Shown here: positions 44,852-54,068 of the stretch, piece by piece
Layout: every line of letters starts with the position of its first letter
How positions within the stretch are numbered: the first letter of the stretch is position 1
Notes under the pieces: model-generated
Database searches by the model: none
What the model saw: the letters and a program-made list of their open reading frames with translations, nothing else
Told to the model about the DNA's origin: nothing
Position numbers and translations under genes: made by a program
NCBI RefSeq assembly: GCF_000703005.1
Contig: NZ_JNLH01000001.1
Span: forward strand, 27,501 to 91,500
Direction of reading: 5' to 3'
DNA: 64,000 nt
Source of the DNA: Pseudobutyrivibrio ruminis HUN009
GTDB lineage: Bacteria; Bacillota; Clostridia; Lachnospirales; Lachnospiraceae

Positions 44852-46174
44852 TTATTTATTATTTCGTACTTTATCTAAGTACTCATTAATAACTTGTTCA
44901 TAACCGAGATTTCCTGGTTTGTAAAAATCTCCCCTTTCAAGTCCCTCTGGAAGATATCTCTGGTGTGAGAAATGGTTTGGATAATCGTGAGCATATTCAT
45001 AACCTATGCCATGTCCTAGCTTTCCAGCAGACTTATAGTGTGCATCCTGCAGATGTGTTGGAATTGGTCGCGTGTGGTTGTTTCTCACTTCCTGCATGGC
45101 TAAATCAATAGCTCCGTAGGCTGAATTTGATTTAGGTGCACATGCTACGTATGTAGCAGCGTGAGAAAGAATAATCTGACACTCTGGCATACCGATTCGT
45201 TCTGTTGCAAGGAATGCGCTGGTAGCAACTACCAGTGCCTGAGGATCAGCATTTCCTACATCCTCTGATGCACAAATACATATACGTCTTGCAATGAATT
45301 TGGGATCCTCTCCTGCGTAAAGCATTCGAGCCAAATAATAGACAGCCGCATCTGGATCTGAGCCTCTCATACTCTTTATAAAAGCAGAGATGGTGTCGTA
45401 ATGATTATCGCCATCTTTGTCGTATTTGATAACTCTACGCTGAATGCATTCACTGGCAACATCTATGGTGATGTGGATTTTTCCATCGTCGGATCTGTCT
45501 GTGGTGAGAACGCCTAGCTCAATAGCTGTAAGAGCGCTTCTGGCATCGCCATTGGCAATGTCTGCCAAAAACTCTAAAGCATCATCATCAATAACAGCAT
45601 CGTAGCTTCCAAGTCCCTTTTCTGAATCTGTCAAAGCTCTGTTGATGAGGATTTTGATATCCTCTATATCAAGAGGCTTTAATTCGAAAATAATAGAACG
45701 GGAAAGCAAAGCTCCGTTAACCTCGAAATATGGATTCTCAGTGGTGGCTCCTATAAGAATGATGGTGCCATCCTCAACAAATGGAAGCAGATAATCCTGC
45801 TGGCCCTTATTGAATCTGTGAATCTCATCGATAAATAGAATTGTTTTTTTGCCGTATGCACCAAGCGTCTGTTTGGCTCCCTCAACAACTGCCTCCATGT
45901 CCTTTTTACCGGAGGTGGTGGCATTGATGGAAGTAAACTCTGCAGATGTGGTGTGGGCGATTACCTGTGCAAGTGTGGTCTTACCTGTACCAGGTGGTCC
46001 ATAAAATATAATAGAAGAAAGCTTATCCGCCTTTATAGCTCTGTAAAGGAGCTTGTCCTTGCCAATGATGTGCTGCTGCCCAACCACTTCATCAAGTGTG
46101 GTAGGACGAAGCCTAGCGGCAAGAGGCGATTCCTTTTTCTTTGCTTCCTGTCTCATGTAATCAAATAGATCCAT
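44852..46174 (-). CDS. rarA: Replication-associated recombination protein A (AAA+ ATPase)
   Basis: This is a 440-residue RarA/MgsA homologue, a clamp-loader-like ATPase acting at stalled forks. It has Walker A YGPPGTGKTTLA (about residues 59-70), Walker B ILFIDEIHRFNKGQQD, and the sensor segment LIGATTENPYFEV. The C-terminal tetramerisation region has GSDPDAAVYYLARM and LPEGL at the end. The length is normal. It is the first of three minus-strand genes. Confidence 0.95.
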   Translation of the reverse strand: MDLFDYMRQEAKKKESPLAARLRPTTLDEVVGQQHIIGKDKLLYRAIKADKLSSIIFYGPPGTGKTTLAQVIAHTTSAEFTSINATTSGKKDMEAVVEGAKQTLGAYGKKTILFIDEIHRFNKGQQDYLLPFVEDGTIILIGATTENPYFEVNGALLSRSIIFELKPLDIEDIKILINRALTDSEKGLGSYDAVIDDDALEFLADIANGDARSALTAIELGVLTTDRSDDGKIHITIDVASECIQRRVIKYDKDGDNHYDTISAFIKSMRGSDPDAAVYYLARMLYAGEDPKFIARRICICASEDVGNADPQALVVATSAFLATERIGMPECQIILSHAATYVACAPKSNSAYGAIDLAMQEVRNNHTRPIPTHLQDAHYKSAGKLGHGIGYEYAHDYPNHFSHQRYLPEGLERGDFYKPGNLGYEQVINEYLDKVRNNK

Positions 46175-46264
46175 GTAAAACCTTCCTTATCTTGATACTA
46201 TTCTACGCATTCATAATAGCACATTTGTTCTGTATAGGATAGAGTTTTCACATTCAAATCTACA

Positions 46265-46320
46265 CAAAAAAAGTATCAAGAGGTCACTTTACTAAACTAA
46301 AGTAATCGCTCTTGATACTA
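46265..46320 (-). terminator. Rho-independent terminator of the fructan ABC-GH32 operon
   Basis: On the minus strand AGTATCAAGAG pairs with CTCTTGATACT, with an inner TTACTTTAG/CTAAAGT-like stem, and TTTTTTT follows. It lies about 75 bases after the GH32 stop codon. Confidence 0.85.
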
Positions 46321-46355
46321 TACTATAATTTTTTCAGTATTACAATAAAAAATTT

Positions 46356-46385
46356 CCGTAGGGCGGACATTTGTCCGTCGGTGGC
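46356..46385. repeat. Short GC-rich intergenic inverted repeat
   Basis: The core GGGCGGACATTTGTCCGTCGG lies in a very AT-rich spacer, flanked by CCGTA. It resembles the family of short CCGTAGGGGCGGxxxx repeats that I recall from many clostridial genomes. On the minus strand it is followed by AAATTTTTT, so it could also act as a first terminator for GH32. Confidence 0.45.
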
Positions 46386-46395
46386 AATAATCACT

Positions 46396-47922
46396 TTAGT
46401 TTAGATCGTATTTTGTAATGTTGATAACTGCATCCTCATTTGTGTTGAAATAGATGCCATCGCAAGATACATCAGTTGGAAGCGATGCTGTCATAACGTA
46501 CATTCCATCCTCGAAGAATACTTCCATGCTGTATCTATCCATTACAATTCTAAGCTTGATTGTCTCGCTCTTCCATGGAATATGAGCTCTACGCTGATGC
46601 ACTATTGCACGTCTTGAACCAGAAAACTTTCTGTCAATCTTTGCAATGTTTTCCTTTGGACGAAGAACGATATCCGTATGATACTTGTCATCTGCTGCAA
46701 TTGAGATAACAAATCTGTCATACATAGCCTGAATATCCTTAGGCTTAACTTCTAATTCTAAATCTAAACATCTGCCATTAATGCCTTCTAATGAAACACC
46801 ACCTGCAACGCTTTCGCTATCACTGTCCTTGATGTTCTTTGTAGCAATAATATCGTAATTACGATACTCTACTTTATTAGAACGCATATCTTCCACTTCT
46901 TTAATTGGCCACTGGCATAATCTACCATCTCTGATAGAAAGCTCTCTTGGAAGTGACATCTGGCCGAACCATGGTTCTGAACCATCGTGAGCTCCTGTTG
47001 TATCCCAGTTCTGCATCCAGCCAATCATGACTCTTCTGCCATCTTCTGTGAGAATTGTCTGCATAGCGTAGAAATCAATTCCGTAATCAACTGCCTGGAC
47101 ATTTTCTTCTGTAAATGTATCTGTTGCAGAATCGAAATCACCAATTATGCAAAGGTTACCATTGCCGTTGTGGAATTCAAATCCTTCAGGAAGCATATCC
47201 TGTGGACTTGTTAAAAGAACACCTTTGCCTTCTAATTCAAAGAAGTCTGGACATTCCCACATAAGACCATATCTGCGCTCATTCTTTGCAAATATTTTCT
47301 CGAACTCCCAGTGAATGCAATCTGCACTCTTAAATAGAAGTAAATGTCCACTTCCATCTGGTGCTCTGTTGGCAACTAAACATCTGTAGCTGCCATCTTC
47401 TTTTTTCCAAATCTTTGGATCTCTAAAATCTGTTTTGCTTGACCCTTCAGGGATAAGGTCTGAATTAATAACAGGATTGTTTTCGTATTTCTCGTAATCT
47501 AATCCATCACCGACTGCTATACACTGTGTCTGGAACTCTTTCATCTGACCATTTTCAGCTGTTCTTTTCATAACGCCAGTATAGATAAGAAGATGTCTGC
47601 CATCCTCTAGAGTAATGGCACTTCCTGAGAAGACCCCATCCTTGTCATAGAACTCATCTGGAGCCAAAGCAACTGGAAGAAACTCCCAATGAAGCAAATC
47701 AGTACTTGTGGCATGGCCCCAATGCATTGGACCCCAGTGTGCATCATATGGATGATATTGGTAGAATAAATGATACTTCCCTCCATAATAACTTAATCCA
47801 TTAGGGTCATTCATCCAACCAACCCTAGGCGATAAATGAAACTTCGGTCTATTCTCCTCAGGTATTAATTTCTCATAGACCTCCTCGTATTTTCTCGCCT
47901 CTCTAAGTGTTTGACTGCTCAT
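46396..47922 (-). CDS. GH32 beta-fructosidase, intracellular
   Basis: It hydrolyses sucrose or fructo-oligosaccharides. The 508-residue protein has all three GH32 acids: Asp39 in GWMNDPNG, Asp168 in DFRDPKIW and Glu223 in WECPDFF. The C-terminal beta-sandwich occupies about residues 345-508. It has no signal peptide, so it acts on imported oligosaccharides. It is last in the LplB-LplC-binding protein-GH32 operon. Because import is by ABC and not PTS, non-phosphorylated fructans are more likely than sucrose-6-P. Confidence 0.93.
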   Translation of the reverse strand: MSSQTLREARKYEEVYEKLIPEENRPKFHLSPRVGWMNDPNGLSYYGGKYHLFYQYHPYDAHWGPMHWGHATSTDLLHWEFLPVALAPDEFYDKDGVFSGSAITLEDGRHLLIYTGVMKRTAENGQMKEFQTQCIAVGDGLDYEKYENNPVINSDLIPEGSSKTDFRDPKIWKKEDGSYRCLVANRAPDGSGHLLLFKSADCIHWEFEKIFAKNERRYGLMWECPDFFELEGKGVLLTSPQDMLPEGFEFHNGNGNLCIIGDFDSATDTFTEENVQAVDYGIDFYAMQTILTEDGRRVMIGWMQNWDTTGAHDGSEPWFGQMSLPRELSIRDGRLCQWPIKEVEDMRSNKVEYRNYDIIATKNIKDSDSESVAGGVSLEGINGRCLDLELEVKPKDIQAMYDRFVISIAADDKYHTDIVLRPKENIAKIDRKFSGSRRAIVHQRRAHIPWKSETIKLRIVMDRYSMEVFFEDGMYVMTASLPTDVSCDGIYFNTNEDAVINITKYDLN

Positions 47923-47954
47923 TGGTATTTCTAATTCCTTCCGTGTTTTATTTC

Positions 47955-49613
47955 TTAATTAGCATAGAAATCATCAAAGTATTTCTGATATATTTCCAAA
48001 TATTGATCTAAGCCATAGCTATCAACCTGATCAAGGTATGACTGCCATGTAGCATCTGTAATACCATCTCTGATAAACTCAGCCTTGCTTGAATTTAAGT
48101 AAGATACTAAATCTGTCTGGATAGCTGAAAGCTTTTCTGTATCATCAGCAGACATAAATACCTTTGGATATACATACTTGCAGTGCATATCATCTGTGTA
48201 GTAGTCCTTAATCCAATCAAGACGATACTGGGCATCATCTGGGCAAGTTACGTATACATCATAGTACTCATCTAATACTGCAAGTGGTCCACCTACGCAC
48301 TCAGCCTCACGAACCTCAACAGGTGAAGCATCACCTAAAGCTGCATGCTTAAGCATTGGCTCGCCGTTTGCATTCTCGCTAAGCTCGAAGATATCGAAAT
48401 CATCATCCTCGCCGTATGTACCCCAGTTGTTCTGTGGAGACTGGAATGGATCATACATCTGATCTAACCAAGCACATACTAATGCAGGGTTTGAACAAAC
48501 ACTTGTTACTACGCAACGTCCTCTATCAAAACCAGAAGTGAATGAACCGTTCTGTGGAGTAACGCTTACTGTATCTGCCTTAAGAGCTGCAAGTGGTACA
48601 TAGTCCTGAATGTTGTCGATGTTTGCAACATCCCATGAGAAGCATACACCGTATCTGTGTGATTTACCCTTTGCAACGTATGTCGACCAATCCTGTGTGA
48701 AGCACTCTGGATCGATTAAGCCTTCGCTGTAAAGCTTATGTAACCATTCTACACCATCTCTGAAGCCATCTGTAGTTGCAGTACATACAACTTTTCCGTC
48801 ATCATTTACTGCAATATGCTGACCCATATCTACATCACCGATACCATCACCAAAACCATTAATCAAAAGGTTTGGATCCTGATCATTTACGATGCATGAC
48901 ATAGGAATGATATCGCCATCAATATTGAACTCTTTCTGAAGCTCACTTGAATGCTCCTGGAAAGCTAAAAGTACCTGCTCAAATTCATCTACTGTTGTAG
49001 GTGTTTCAAGTCCAAGGAAATCTAACCACTTCTGGTTGATGAATGTCATGTTGTTACCAACTGTCTGAATAGCAGTCTTTTCTGAACCAAGCTGCTCAAT
49101 CCATGGTAATGCCCAGATGTGACCATCTTCATCTTCGCACATTGTACGGTATTCTGGATACTTCTCGAAAACAGTGCTTAAGTTTGGCATATACTCATCA
49201 ATGTAATCCTCTACTGGAATGATAACGCCCTGATCAGCATATCTTAAAAGATCACTATCACTGAAGCCTGCATTGAATACGAAATCTGTAAGTGTGTTTA
49301 CATTTGCCATATTCAATGAAATCTTATCGCCCCACTGATCTGATGAAATGGCTGTCCATTCAACATGTACGTTTGTGTCATCCTCAAGTCTCTTGAAGAT
49401 TGTACGATTGTTTGGCTCCTCCTCTGTTCCCGTTGGGTAGCTAATCATACCTGTGATTGTTACCTTCTCATCCAAAGGAAATGATAGATTTGATACATCT
49501 ACCTTGTCTGCGTTGCTTGCGCTGTTACCCTTTGATCCACAGCCTGTGAATGCTGTCACTGCCATAGTCATAGCAAGAGCGGCTGCTGCGAATCTCTTTA
49601 CATTTTTCTTCAT
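47955..49613 (-). CDS. Sugar-binding lipoprotein of the fructan ABC importer
   Basis: The 552-residue protein has a lipoprotein signal (KKNVKRFAAAALAMTMAV, lipobox FTGC with lipidation at Cys25), followed by a Ser/Asn-rich linker and an LplA-type binding fold. It is anchored outside the membrane. It is encoded after the two permeases and before the intracellular GH32, so it is expected to bind fructo-oligosaccharides. Confidence 0.9.
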   Translation of the reverse strand: MKKNVKRFAAAALAMTMAVTAFTGCGSKGNSASNADKVDVSNLSFPLDEKVTITGMISYPTGTEEEPNNRTIFKRLEDDTNVHVEWTAISSDQWGDKISLNMANVNTLTDFVFNAGFSDSDLLRYADQGVIIPVEDYIDEYMPNLSTVFEKYPEYRTMCEDEDGHIWALPWIEQLGSEKTAIQTVGNNMTFINQKWLDFLGLETPTTVDEFEQVLLAFQEHSSELQKEFNIDGDIIPMSCIVNDQDPNLLINGFGDGIGDVDMGQHIAVNDDGKVVCTATTDGFRDGVEWLHKLYSEGLIDPECFTQDWSTYVAKGKSHRYGVCFSWDVANIDNIQDYVPLAALKADTVSVTPQNGSFTSGFDRGRCVVTSVCSNPALVCAWLDQMYDPFQSPQNNWGTYGEDDDFDIFELSENANGEPMLKHAALGDASPVEVREAECVGGPLAVLDEYYDVYVTCPDDAQYRLDWIKDYYTDDMHCKYVYPKVFMSADDTEKLSAIQTDLVSYLNSSKAEFIRDGITDATWQSYLDQVDSYGLDQYLEIYQKYFDDFYAN

Positions 49614-49657
49614 TTTATCTCCTCCATTTAATATATATAATAGCTACACGCTACTAT

Positions 49658-50569
49658 TTATCCCTTAACTGAGCCAACCATAATTCCAGCATCGAAATAC
49701 TTCTGGAAGAATGGATACATAACTAAAAGTGGCAAACTTGAAATGATGATTGTTGAGTATTTTAATAACTCTGCAAGTCTTGCTCTTTCTGCTGTTGACT
49801 GCATATCTGCAATCATTCCTGCATCTGGCTGATTCTGAATCAGAATAGCTCTAAGCACCAACTGTAATGGCTGCTTTGAAGCTGTGTTTAAATAAATCAT
49901 TGCATCGAAGTAGCTGTTCCACATTCCAACGAACTGCCATAAGCAAAGCACCGCAATAACTGGTGTACATACTGGAAGTAAAATCTTGAAGAATAATGTG
50001 AGCTCATTTGCTCCATCAACTTCTGCTGCTTCTCTAAGCTCTCCTGGAATTCCTTTATAATATGTACGTGCAATAATCATGTTCCATACTGAGAAAGCTC
50101 CTGGAAGAATTACTGCCCACATGCTATCAAGAAGACCAAGGTTGCTGATTAACAAATATGTAGGAATCAATCCACCGCCGAAGAACATTGTTATCATAAA
50201 AATAACGTTGAAAAACTTTTTCCCTTTGAAGTCATCTAATGACATTGGGTAGGCACAAAGCATTGTTATAGCGACTGATAGGAAGGTAAACAACAACGAA
50301 TAAATTACTGCATTTCTAAAGCCTACCCAAATCTGTGAATTGGAAATAACTCTTTCATATGCTGTTAATGTCCATTTATCTAAGTCAAATGTGATTCCTT
50401 GGTTTTGCAATGTAATTGGATCCATAAAAGAAGCAATCACTATATATACCATTGGCACGATTATGGCCAATACAAATAACCCTAAAAGTACATATCCAAC
50501 TAATAAGAATGTTTTATCACCAGCTGAATACTTGGCAAATGTACTTTTCTTCTTTTTCTTATTCTCCAT
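49658..50569 (-). CDS. ABC sugar importer permease, LplC type (fructan system)
   Basis: This is a 303-residue six-helix permease. A basic N-terminus (MENKKKKKSTFAKY) is followed by a first helix at about 20-45 and the EAA loop LREAAEVDGANELTLFFKILLPV. It ends PFFQKYFDAGIMVGSVKG. It pairs with the LplB-type permease 13 bases upstream. No ATPase gene is linked. Confidence 0.92.
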   Translation of the reverse strand: MENKKKKKSTFAKYSAGDKTFLLVGYVLLGLFVLAIIVPMVYIVIASFMDPITLQNQGITFDLDKWTLTAYERVISNSQIWVGFRNAVIYSLLFTFLSVAITMLCAYPMSLDDFKGKKFFNVIFMITMFFGGGLIPTYLLISNLGLLDSMWAVILPGAFSVWNMIIARTYYKGIPGELREAAEVDGANELTLFFKILLPVCTPVIAVLCLWQFVGMWNSYFDAMIYLNTASKQPLQLVLRAILIQNQPDAGMIADMQSTAERARLAELLKYSTIIISSLPLLVMYPFFQKYFDAGIMVGSVKG

Positions 50570-50582
50570 CGTATCCTCCCAA

Positions 50583-51494
50583 TTACAGGCCCTGGCCGTC
50601 GTTCATTTTCTCAACAACTTTGTTTACTGATAAAAGTAGGATTAAGTTGATGACTGTGTTGAACAAACCAACCGCTGTTGAATAACTGTAGTTTCCATCC
50701 AACAAACCTTTTTTGTATACGTAAGTAGCAATGATTTCTGAAGCACCTAAGTTCAAGTCTGTCTGTAAAGCATATGCCTTTTCAAAACCAATGCTCATTA
50801 TGTTACCAGCCTGTAAAATGAACTGGATGATTACCATATCTTTAATAGCAGGCCACTCAACTGCCTTTATCTGCTGGAAGATGTTTGCTCCGTCAATCTG
50901 AGCTGCTTCCTTTAATTCCTGGCTGGCATTTGCAAGTGATGCTGTGTACATGATTGATGCCCAACCAGCACCCTGCCAAATACCACTTATAATGTAAATA
51001 GGTCTGAACGCTTCTGGAAGTGTAAGGAAGTTGATTGTTGTATGGAACAACATATTAACTGGTCCTGTTACTGAAAGAAGAATTCTTACCATACCGCAAA
51101 GTACAATTACTGATATGAAGTTTGGCATGTATAAAACAAGCTGAATCTTTTGTTTGATCTTGCTGCTTTCTATTCTGTTAAGAAGAAGTGCAAGAATGAT
51201 TGGAACTGGGAATCCCCATAACAATCCAAATACACTAAGCTTTAATGTATTAACCAGATATGACATGAAATCTGGGGATGATAGGAACTGCTGAAAATAT
51301 TCAAACCCAACCCATTCACTTCCGAAGAAGCCTTTGAAAGGACTGTACTTTTCAAATGCAATCAAAATACCACCCATTGGCAAATACTTAAAAATGATTG
51401 TAAGTAAAAGCGCTGGTCCCAAGAAGAAAACATATAGTCTCCAATGATGTGTCACATACGTAATCGTATTGTGAAATTTGCCTTCCTTTTCCAT
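50583..51494 (-). CDS. ABC sugar importer permease, LplB type (fructan system)
   Basis: This 303-residue permease has an early helix (LYVFFLGPALLLTIIFKYLPMGG) and the EAA loop LKEAAQIDGANIFQQIKAVEWPA. It is the first gene of the fructan ABC operon. ATG 51494 has GAGGAGGA upstream. Its leader contains an operator-like palindrome and a good sigma-A promoter, and it is divergent from a LacI-type regulator. Confidence 0.93.
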   Translation of the reverse strand: MEKEGKFHNTITYVTHHWRLYVFFLGPALLLTIIFKYLPMGGILIAFEKYSPFKGFFGSEWVGFEYFQQFLSSPDFMSYLVNTLKLSVFGLLWGFPVPIILALLLNRIESSKIKQKIQLVLYMPNFISVIVLCGMVRILLSVTGPVNMLFHTTINFLTLPEAFRPIYIISGIWQGAGWASIMYTASLANASQELKEAAQIDGANIFQQIKAVEWPAIKDMVIIQFILQAGNIMSIGFEKAYALQTDLNLGASEIIATYVYKKGLLDGNYSYSTAVGLFNTVINLILLLSVNKVVEKMNDGQGL

Positions 51495-51522
51495 TTATCC
51501 TCCTCATATACACCCAAAACAT

Positions 51523-51540
51523 TTGTGTGCGTTTGCACAA
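51523..51540. promoter_or_regulatory. LacI/CcpA-type operator in the fructan ABC leader
   Basis: Minus strand TTGTGCAAACGCACACAA, with TTGTG/CACAA arms and an inner GTGC/GCAC symmetry. It lies about 10-26 bases after the predicted transcription start. It shares GTGCAAAYGCAC with the site at 60095-60106. It also fits a loose CcpA cre pattern (TGNAANCGNWNNCA). Confidence 0.7.
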
Positions 51541-51555
51541 CTTGTGTATGAATTT

Positions 51556-51583
51556 ACTATACCATTTTTTACATTTGTGTCAA
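51556..51583 (-). promoter_or_regulatory. Promoter of the fructan ABC-GH32 operon
   Basis: TTGACA (51583-51578), 16-bp spacer, TATAGT (51561-51556). The operator-like palindrome follows directly downstream, which is a repressor arrangement. Confidence 0.8.
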
Positions 51584-51662
51584 TGCGATTTTGTTTATTT
51601 GTAACATTATTACAATACTCTACTTTTCTTTTTGTAAAAATGAACCATCTCAATTTTTACAT

Positions 51663-51691
51663 TTGACAAATATATTTTTACATTTTATAAT
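51663..51691 (+). promoter_or_regulatory. Promoter of lacI-yesL-membrane protein operon
   Basis: A perfect consensus promoter: TTGACA (51663-51668), 17-bp spacer, TATAAT (51686-51691), about 60 bases before the LacI start codon. Confidence 0.85.
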
Positions 51692-51757
51692 TTTATCAAC
51701 GGATTTAGACAATAAATCCTACAGCGGATTTTTACATTAAATAAATAGGAGAATATA

Positions 51758-52813
51758 ATGGCAAACAAAGTTACGATTCAAGATATTGCCGATGCTCTTG
51801 GTGTTTCAAGAAACACCGTATCAAAGGCAATCAATAACACTGGCATTCTCGCCGATGCCACACGCGAAAAGGTATTAGCAAAAGCTGTTGAAATGGGGTA
51901 CAAACAGTTTTCATATGCAAATTCTGTTTCCGATATCTTCGGAGGAAGCATAGTAAAGAAACCAGAGCACACTGGTGAAATAGCTCTTTTTACAGGAAGC
52001 TTTTTGGATAACTCCCATTTCGCTTCTACTATGTTAGACAAATTCCAGCATGAAATTACAGATTTGGGATATAGCATGTTGATGCACCGTGTTACTCCTG
52101 CCAATATTGCTGATATGGTTCTACCAGTTAGCTTTAACAGAGAACGCACAAAGGGCATCATATGTGTAGAAATGTTCAATCAAAAATACTGTGAAATGCT
52201 TTGCAGCCTTGGCATCCCAATGCTATTTGTGGATGCACCAGTTGAAAGCTACAGCAATCAGCTTGAAGCAGATGTGCTTATGATGGATAATTCAGCGGGC
52301 TTCTTTAACTTGATTTCTAATATGAAAGAACGCGGTGTTAAAAAAATTGGTTTCGTTGGCCAGGCTAATCACTGCCGCTCTTTCTTTGAACGATATATGG
52401 CTTTTAGAAATGCAATGTATTTAAATGGACTTCCAATAGATGAAAAGTTCTGTCTTACAGATATTCATCCACATGGCCCAGAATATTTTGCCAATCTATT
52501 TAAAGTCATTTCAGCACTTGATGAGCTTCCAGAATTGTTTATCTGCACCAACGATTTCATTGCAATAGACATAATCAACTGCCTCAAGGTTATGGGTCTT
52601 TCATATCCAAAGGATGTTATGATTGCAGGCTTCGATGATTCAGCAGAATCAAAGGTTATGACACCAGCCTTAACCACCTGTCACATTCACTCACAGATTA
52701 TGGGCTTTACTGCTGCCAATCTTTTGGTATCTCGTATAGAACAGCCTGATTTAAACTATCGCACTGTTTATACCGAGACAAACCTTATTTATAGGGAATC
52801 TACTAGAGATTAA
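51758..52813 (+). CDS. LacI-family transcriptional regulator (fructan locus, copy 1)
   Basis: In this 351-residue protein the N-terminal LacI HTH (VTIQDIADALGVSRNTVSKAINNTG, about 4-28) is followed by a hinge and a periplasmic-binding-like effector domain. It is a clear paralogue of the regulator at 60310, with the same length and conserved blocks such as IAGFDDSAESKVMTPALTT and DVIYRESTRD-like ends. It is divergent from the fructan ABC operon and probably represses it. It is followed 15 bases later by a YesL gene. Confidence 0.93.
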   Translation: MANKVTIQDIADALGVSRNTVSKAINNTGILADATREKVLAKAVEMGYKQFSYANSVSDIFGGSIVKKPEHTGEIALFTGSFLDNSHFASTMLDKFQHEITDLGYSMLMHRVTPANIADMVLPVSFNRERTKGIICVEMFNQKYCEMLCSLGIPMLFVDAPVESYSNQLEADVLMMDNSAGFFNLISNMKERGVKKIGFVGQANHCRSFFERYMAFRNAMYLNGLPIDEKFCLTDIHPHGPEYFANLFKVISALDELPELFICTNDFIAIDIINCLKVMGLSYPKDVMIAGFDDSAESKVMTPALTTCHIHSQIMGFTAANLLVSRIEQPDLNYRTVYTETNLIYRESTRD

Positions 52814-52828
52814 TTAGTAGGAGATTTT

Positions 52829-53467
52829 ATGAGAAATTTATTAAACTACGATGGTCCGGTTCTGACCTTTCTTACCAAGATTGTGTACAGCGTTTGGCTA
52901 AACATACTTTGGTTTATTTGCTGTATACCAATTGTCACAATCGGAGCATCTACAACAGCTTTGTACTACTGCTGTCAAAAGATAGTAAAAGATGAAGAGG
53001 GCTATATTACCAAGGCTTTCTTTAAAGCTTTTAAGGATGATTTTAAGAAAAGCACTATTATCGGATTGATTATGACATTGCTAGGATGCATCATCCTCAC
53101 AGATGGATACATTCTTTATCATCTTTGTTTTACTTCAAAGCTTTGGACGTTAATTAGCGCAGTGCTTATCATAGCCTCTATCGCATATACGATAGTTCTG
53201 CTATGGATTTATCCTTTACATGCGCACTTCGAAAATACGATAATCAACCTGTTTAAAAACTCCATTATGCTTGGTATGCGTTTTATTTTTTGCACCGTCA
53301 TAATGTTTGGCGTATTTCTAATTATGGGATACATCGTATATTACGTTTGCACACCATGTATCATCCTGGGTGTTGGCACATGTGCACTTATTAATTCCAT
53401 GCTAATGAAAAATATTTTGATTCAATGCGAGCTACAAAGCACTGAGAACTATGAAGAACAGAATTAA
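52829..53467 (+). CDS. YesL-like membrane protein (DUF624), second copy
   Basis: The 212-residue protein has about five hydrophobic helices and an N-terminal pattern shared with the copy at 41939 (helix ending CCIPIVTIGASTTALYYC). The function of the family is unknown. It is preceded by TAGGAGA and overlaps the next gene by 17 bases. Its pairing with a fructan ABC importer parallels the first copy's pairing with the xylo-oligosaccharide importer. Confidence 0.88.
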   Translation: MRNLLNYDGPVLTFLTKIVYSVWLNILWFICCIPIVTIGASTTALYYCCQKIVKDEEGYITKAFFKAFKDDFKKSTIIGLIMTLLGCIILTDGYILYHLCFTSKLWTLISAVLIIASIAYTIVLLWIYPLHAHFENTIINLFKNSIMLGMRFIFCTVIMFGVFLIMGYIVYYVCTPCIILGVGTCALINSMLMKNILIQCELQSTENYEEQN

Positions 53468-54068
53468 AACATTTTCACAATTAAACAAAAAACAAAAGCT
53501 GCAGTACATCATGGATTACTACAAAATCCACATAATAGTCACTGCAGCTATTATTTGTATTCTTTTTTCTATCATAAGAACTGTTCATAAGAATCATGAC
53601 ATAGATTTATATGTGGCCTATGTAAACATTGCCACTGATGATAGCATGCTAAAATCTATCGATGAAGAATCAGGTCTTAACATTTCCAACTATACAAATC
53701 TACTTATCACTGAAGATCCAGCAAGTGACAATTTAGAGTATGCCTATGCATCCTCTATGAAGCTTATGTCTGCCATTAGCGCGGGCAAGCTTGATATTAT
53801 TGTTGCTGATAGCTACGGAATCGAAATGGCTAACAATGCCGGATATCTTACAAATCCAAAGGATTATTTAGAGTCAAAGAATCCTGCTCTCGCAAACAAA
53901 TTAGAAAACTATTATCTAGAGGATGAAGGCCAAGTTCCTTATGCCATTGATTTATCTTACTCTAATTTATTTGTTCAAGCAGGTTTTTCTGAACATCTTT
54001 ATGTTGGCATCGTTGCCTCTGAGGAGGTTTCCCCAGAGGTTTCCGATTACCTGTCATCAATCAACTAA
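53451..54068 (+). CDS. Membrane-anchored protein of unknown function
   Basis: The 205-residue product has a basic N-terminus (about 1-24), one hydrophobic segment (about 28-45, IHIIVTAAIICILFSII), then about 155 residues outside the membrane. The outer part (LDIIVADSYGIEMANNAGYL, EDEGQVPYAIDLSYSN) vaguely recalls half of a solute-binding fold; this is a guess. It overlaps the yesL stop, so it is made with YesL. Its stop overlaps that of the convergent eight-module gene by 4 bases. I do not recognise a named family. Confidence 0.7.
   Translation: MKNRIKTFSQLNKKQKLQYIMDYYKIHIIVTAAIICILFSIIRTVHKNHDIDLYVAYVNIATDDSMLKSIDEESGLNISNYTNLLITEDPASDNLEYAYASSMKLMSAISAGKLDIIVADSYGIEMANNAGYLTNPKDYLESKNPALANKLENYYLEDEGQVPYAIDLSYSNLFVQAGFSEHLYVGIVASEEVSPEVSDYLSSIN

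Noticed and set aside
46396..47922. PTS-linked sucrose-6-phosphate hydrolase
   Set aside because: The gene is in an ABC operon with no sucrose PTS gene, so a non-phosphorylated fructo-oligosaccharide substrate is more likely.
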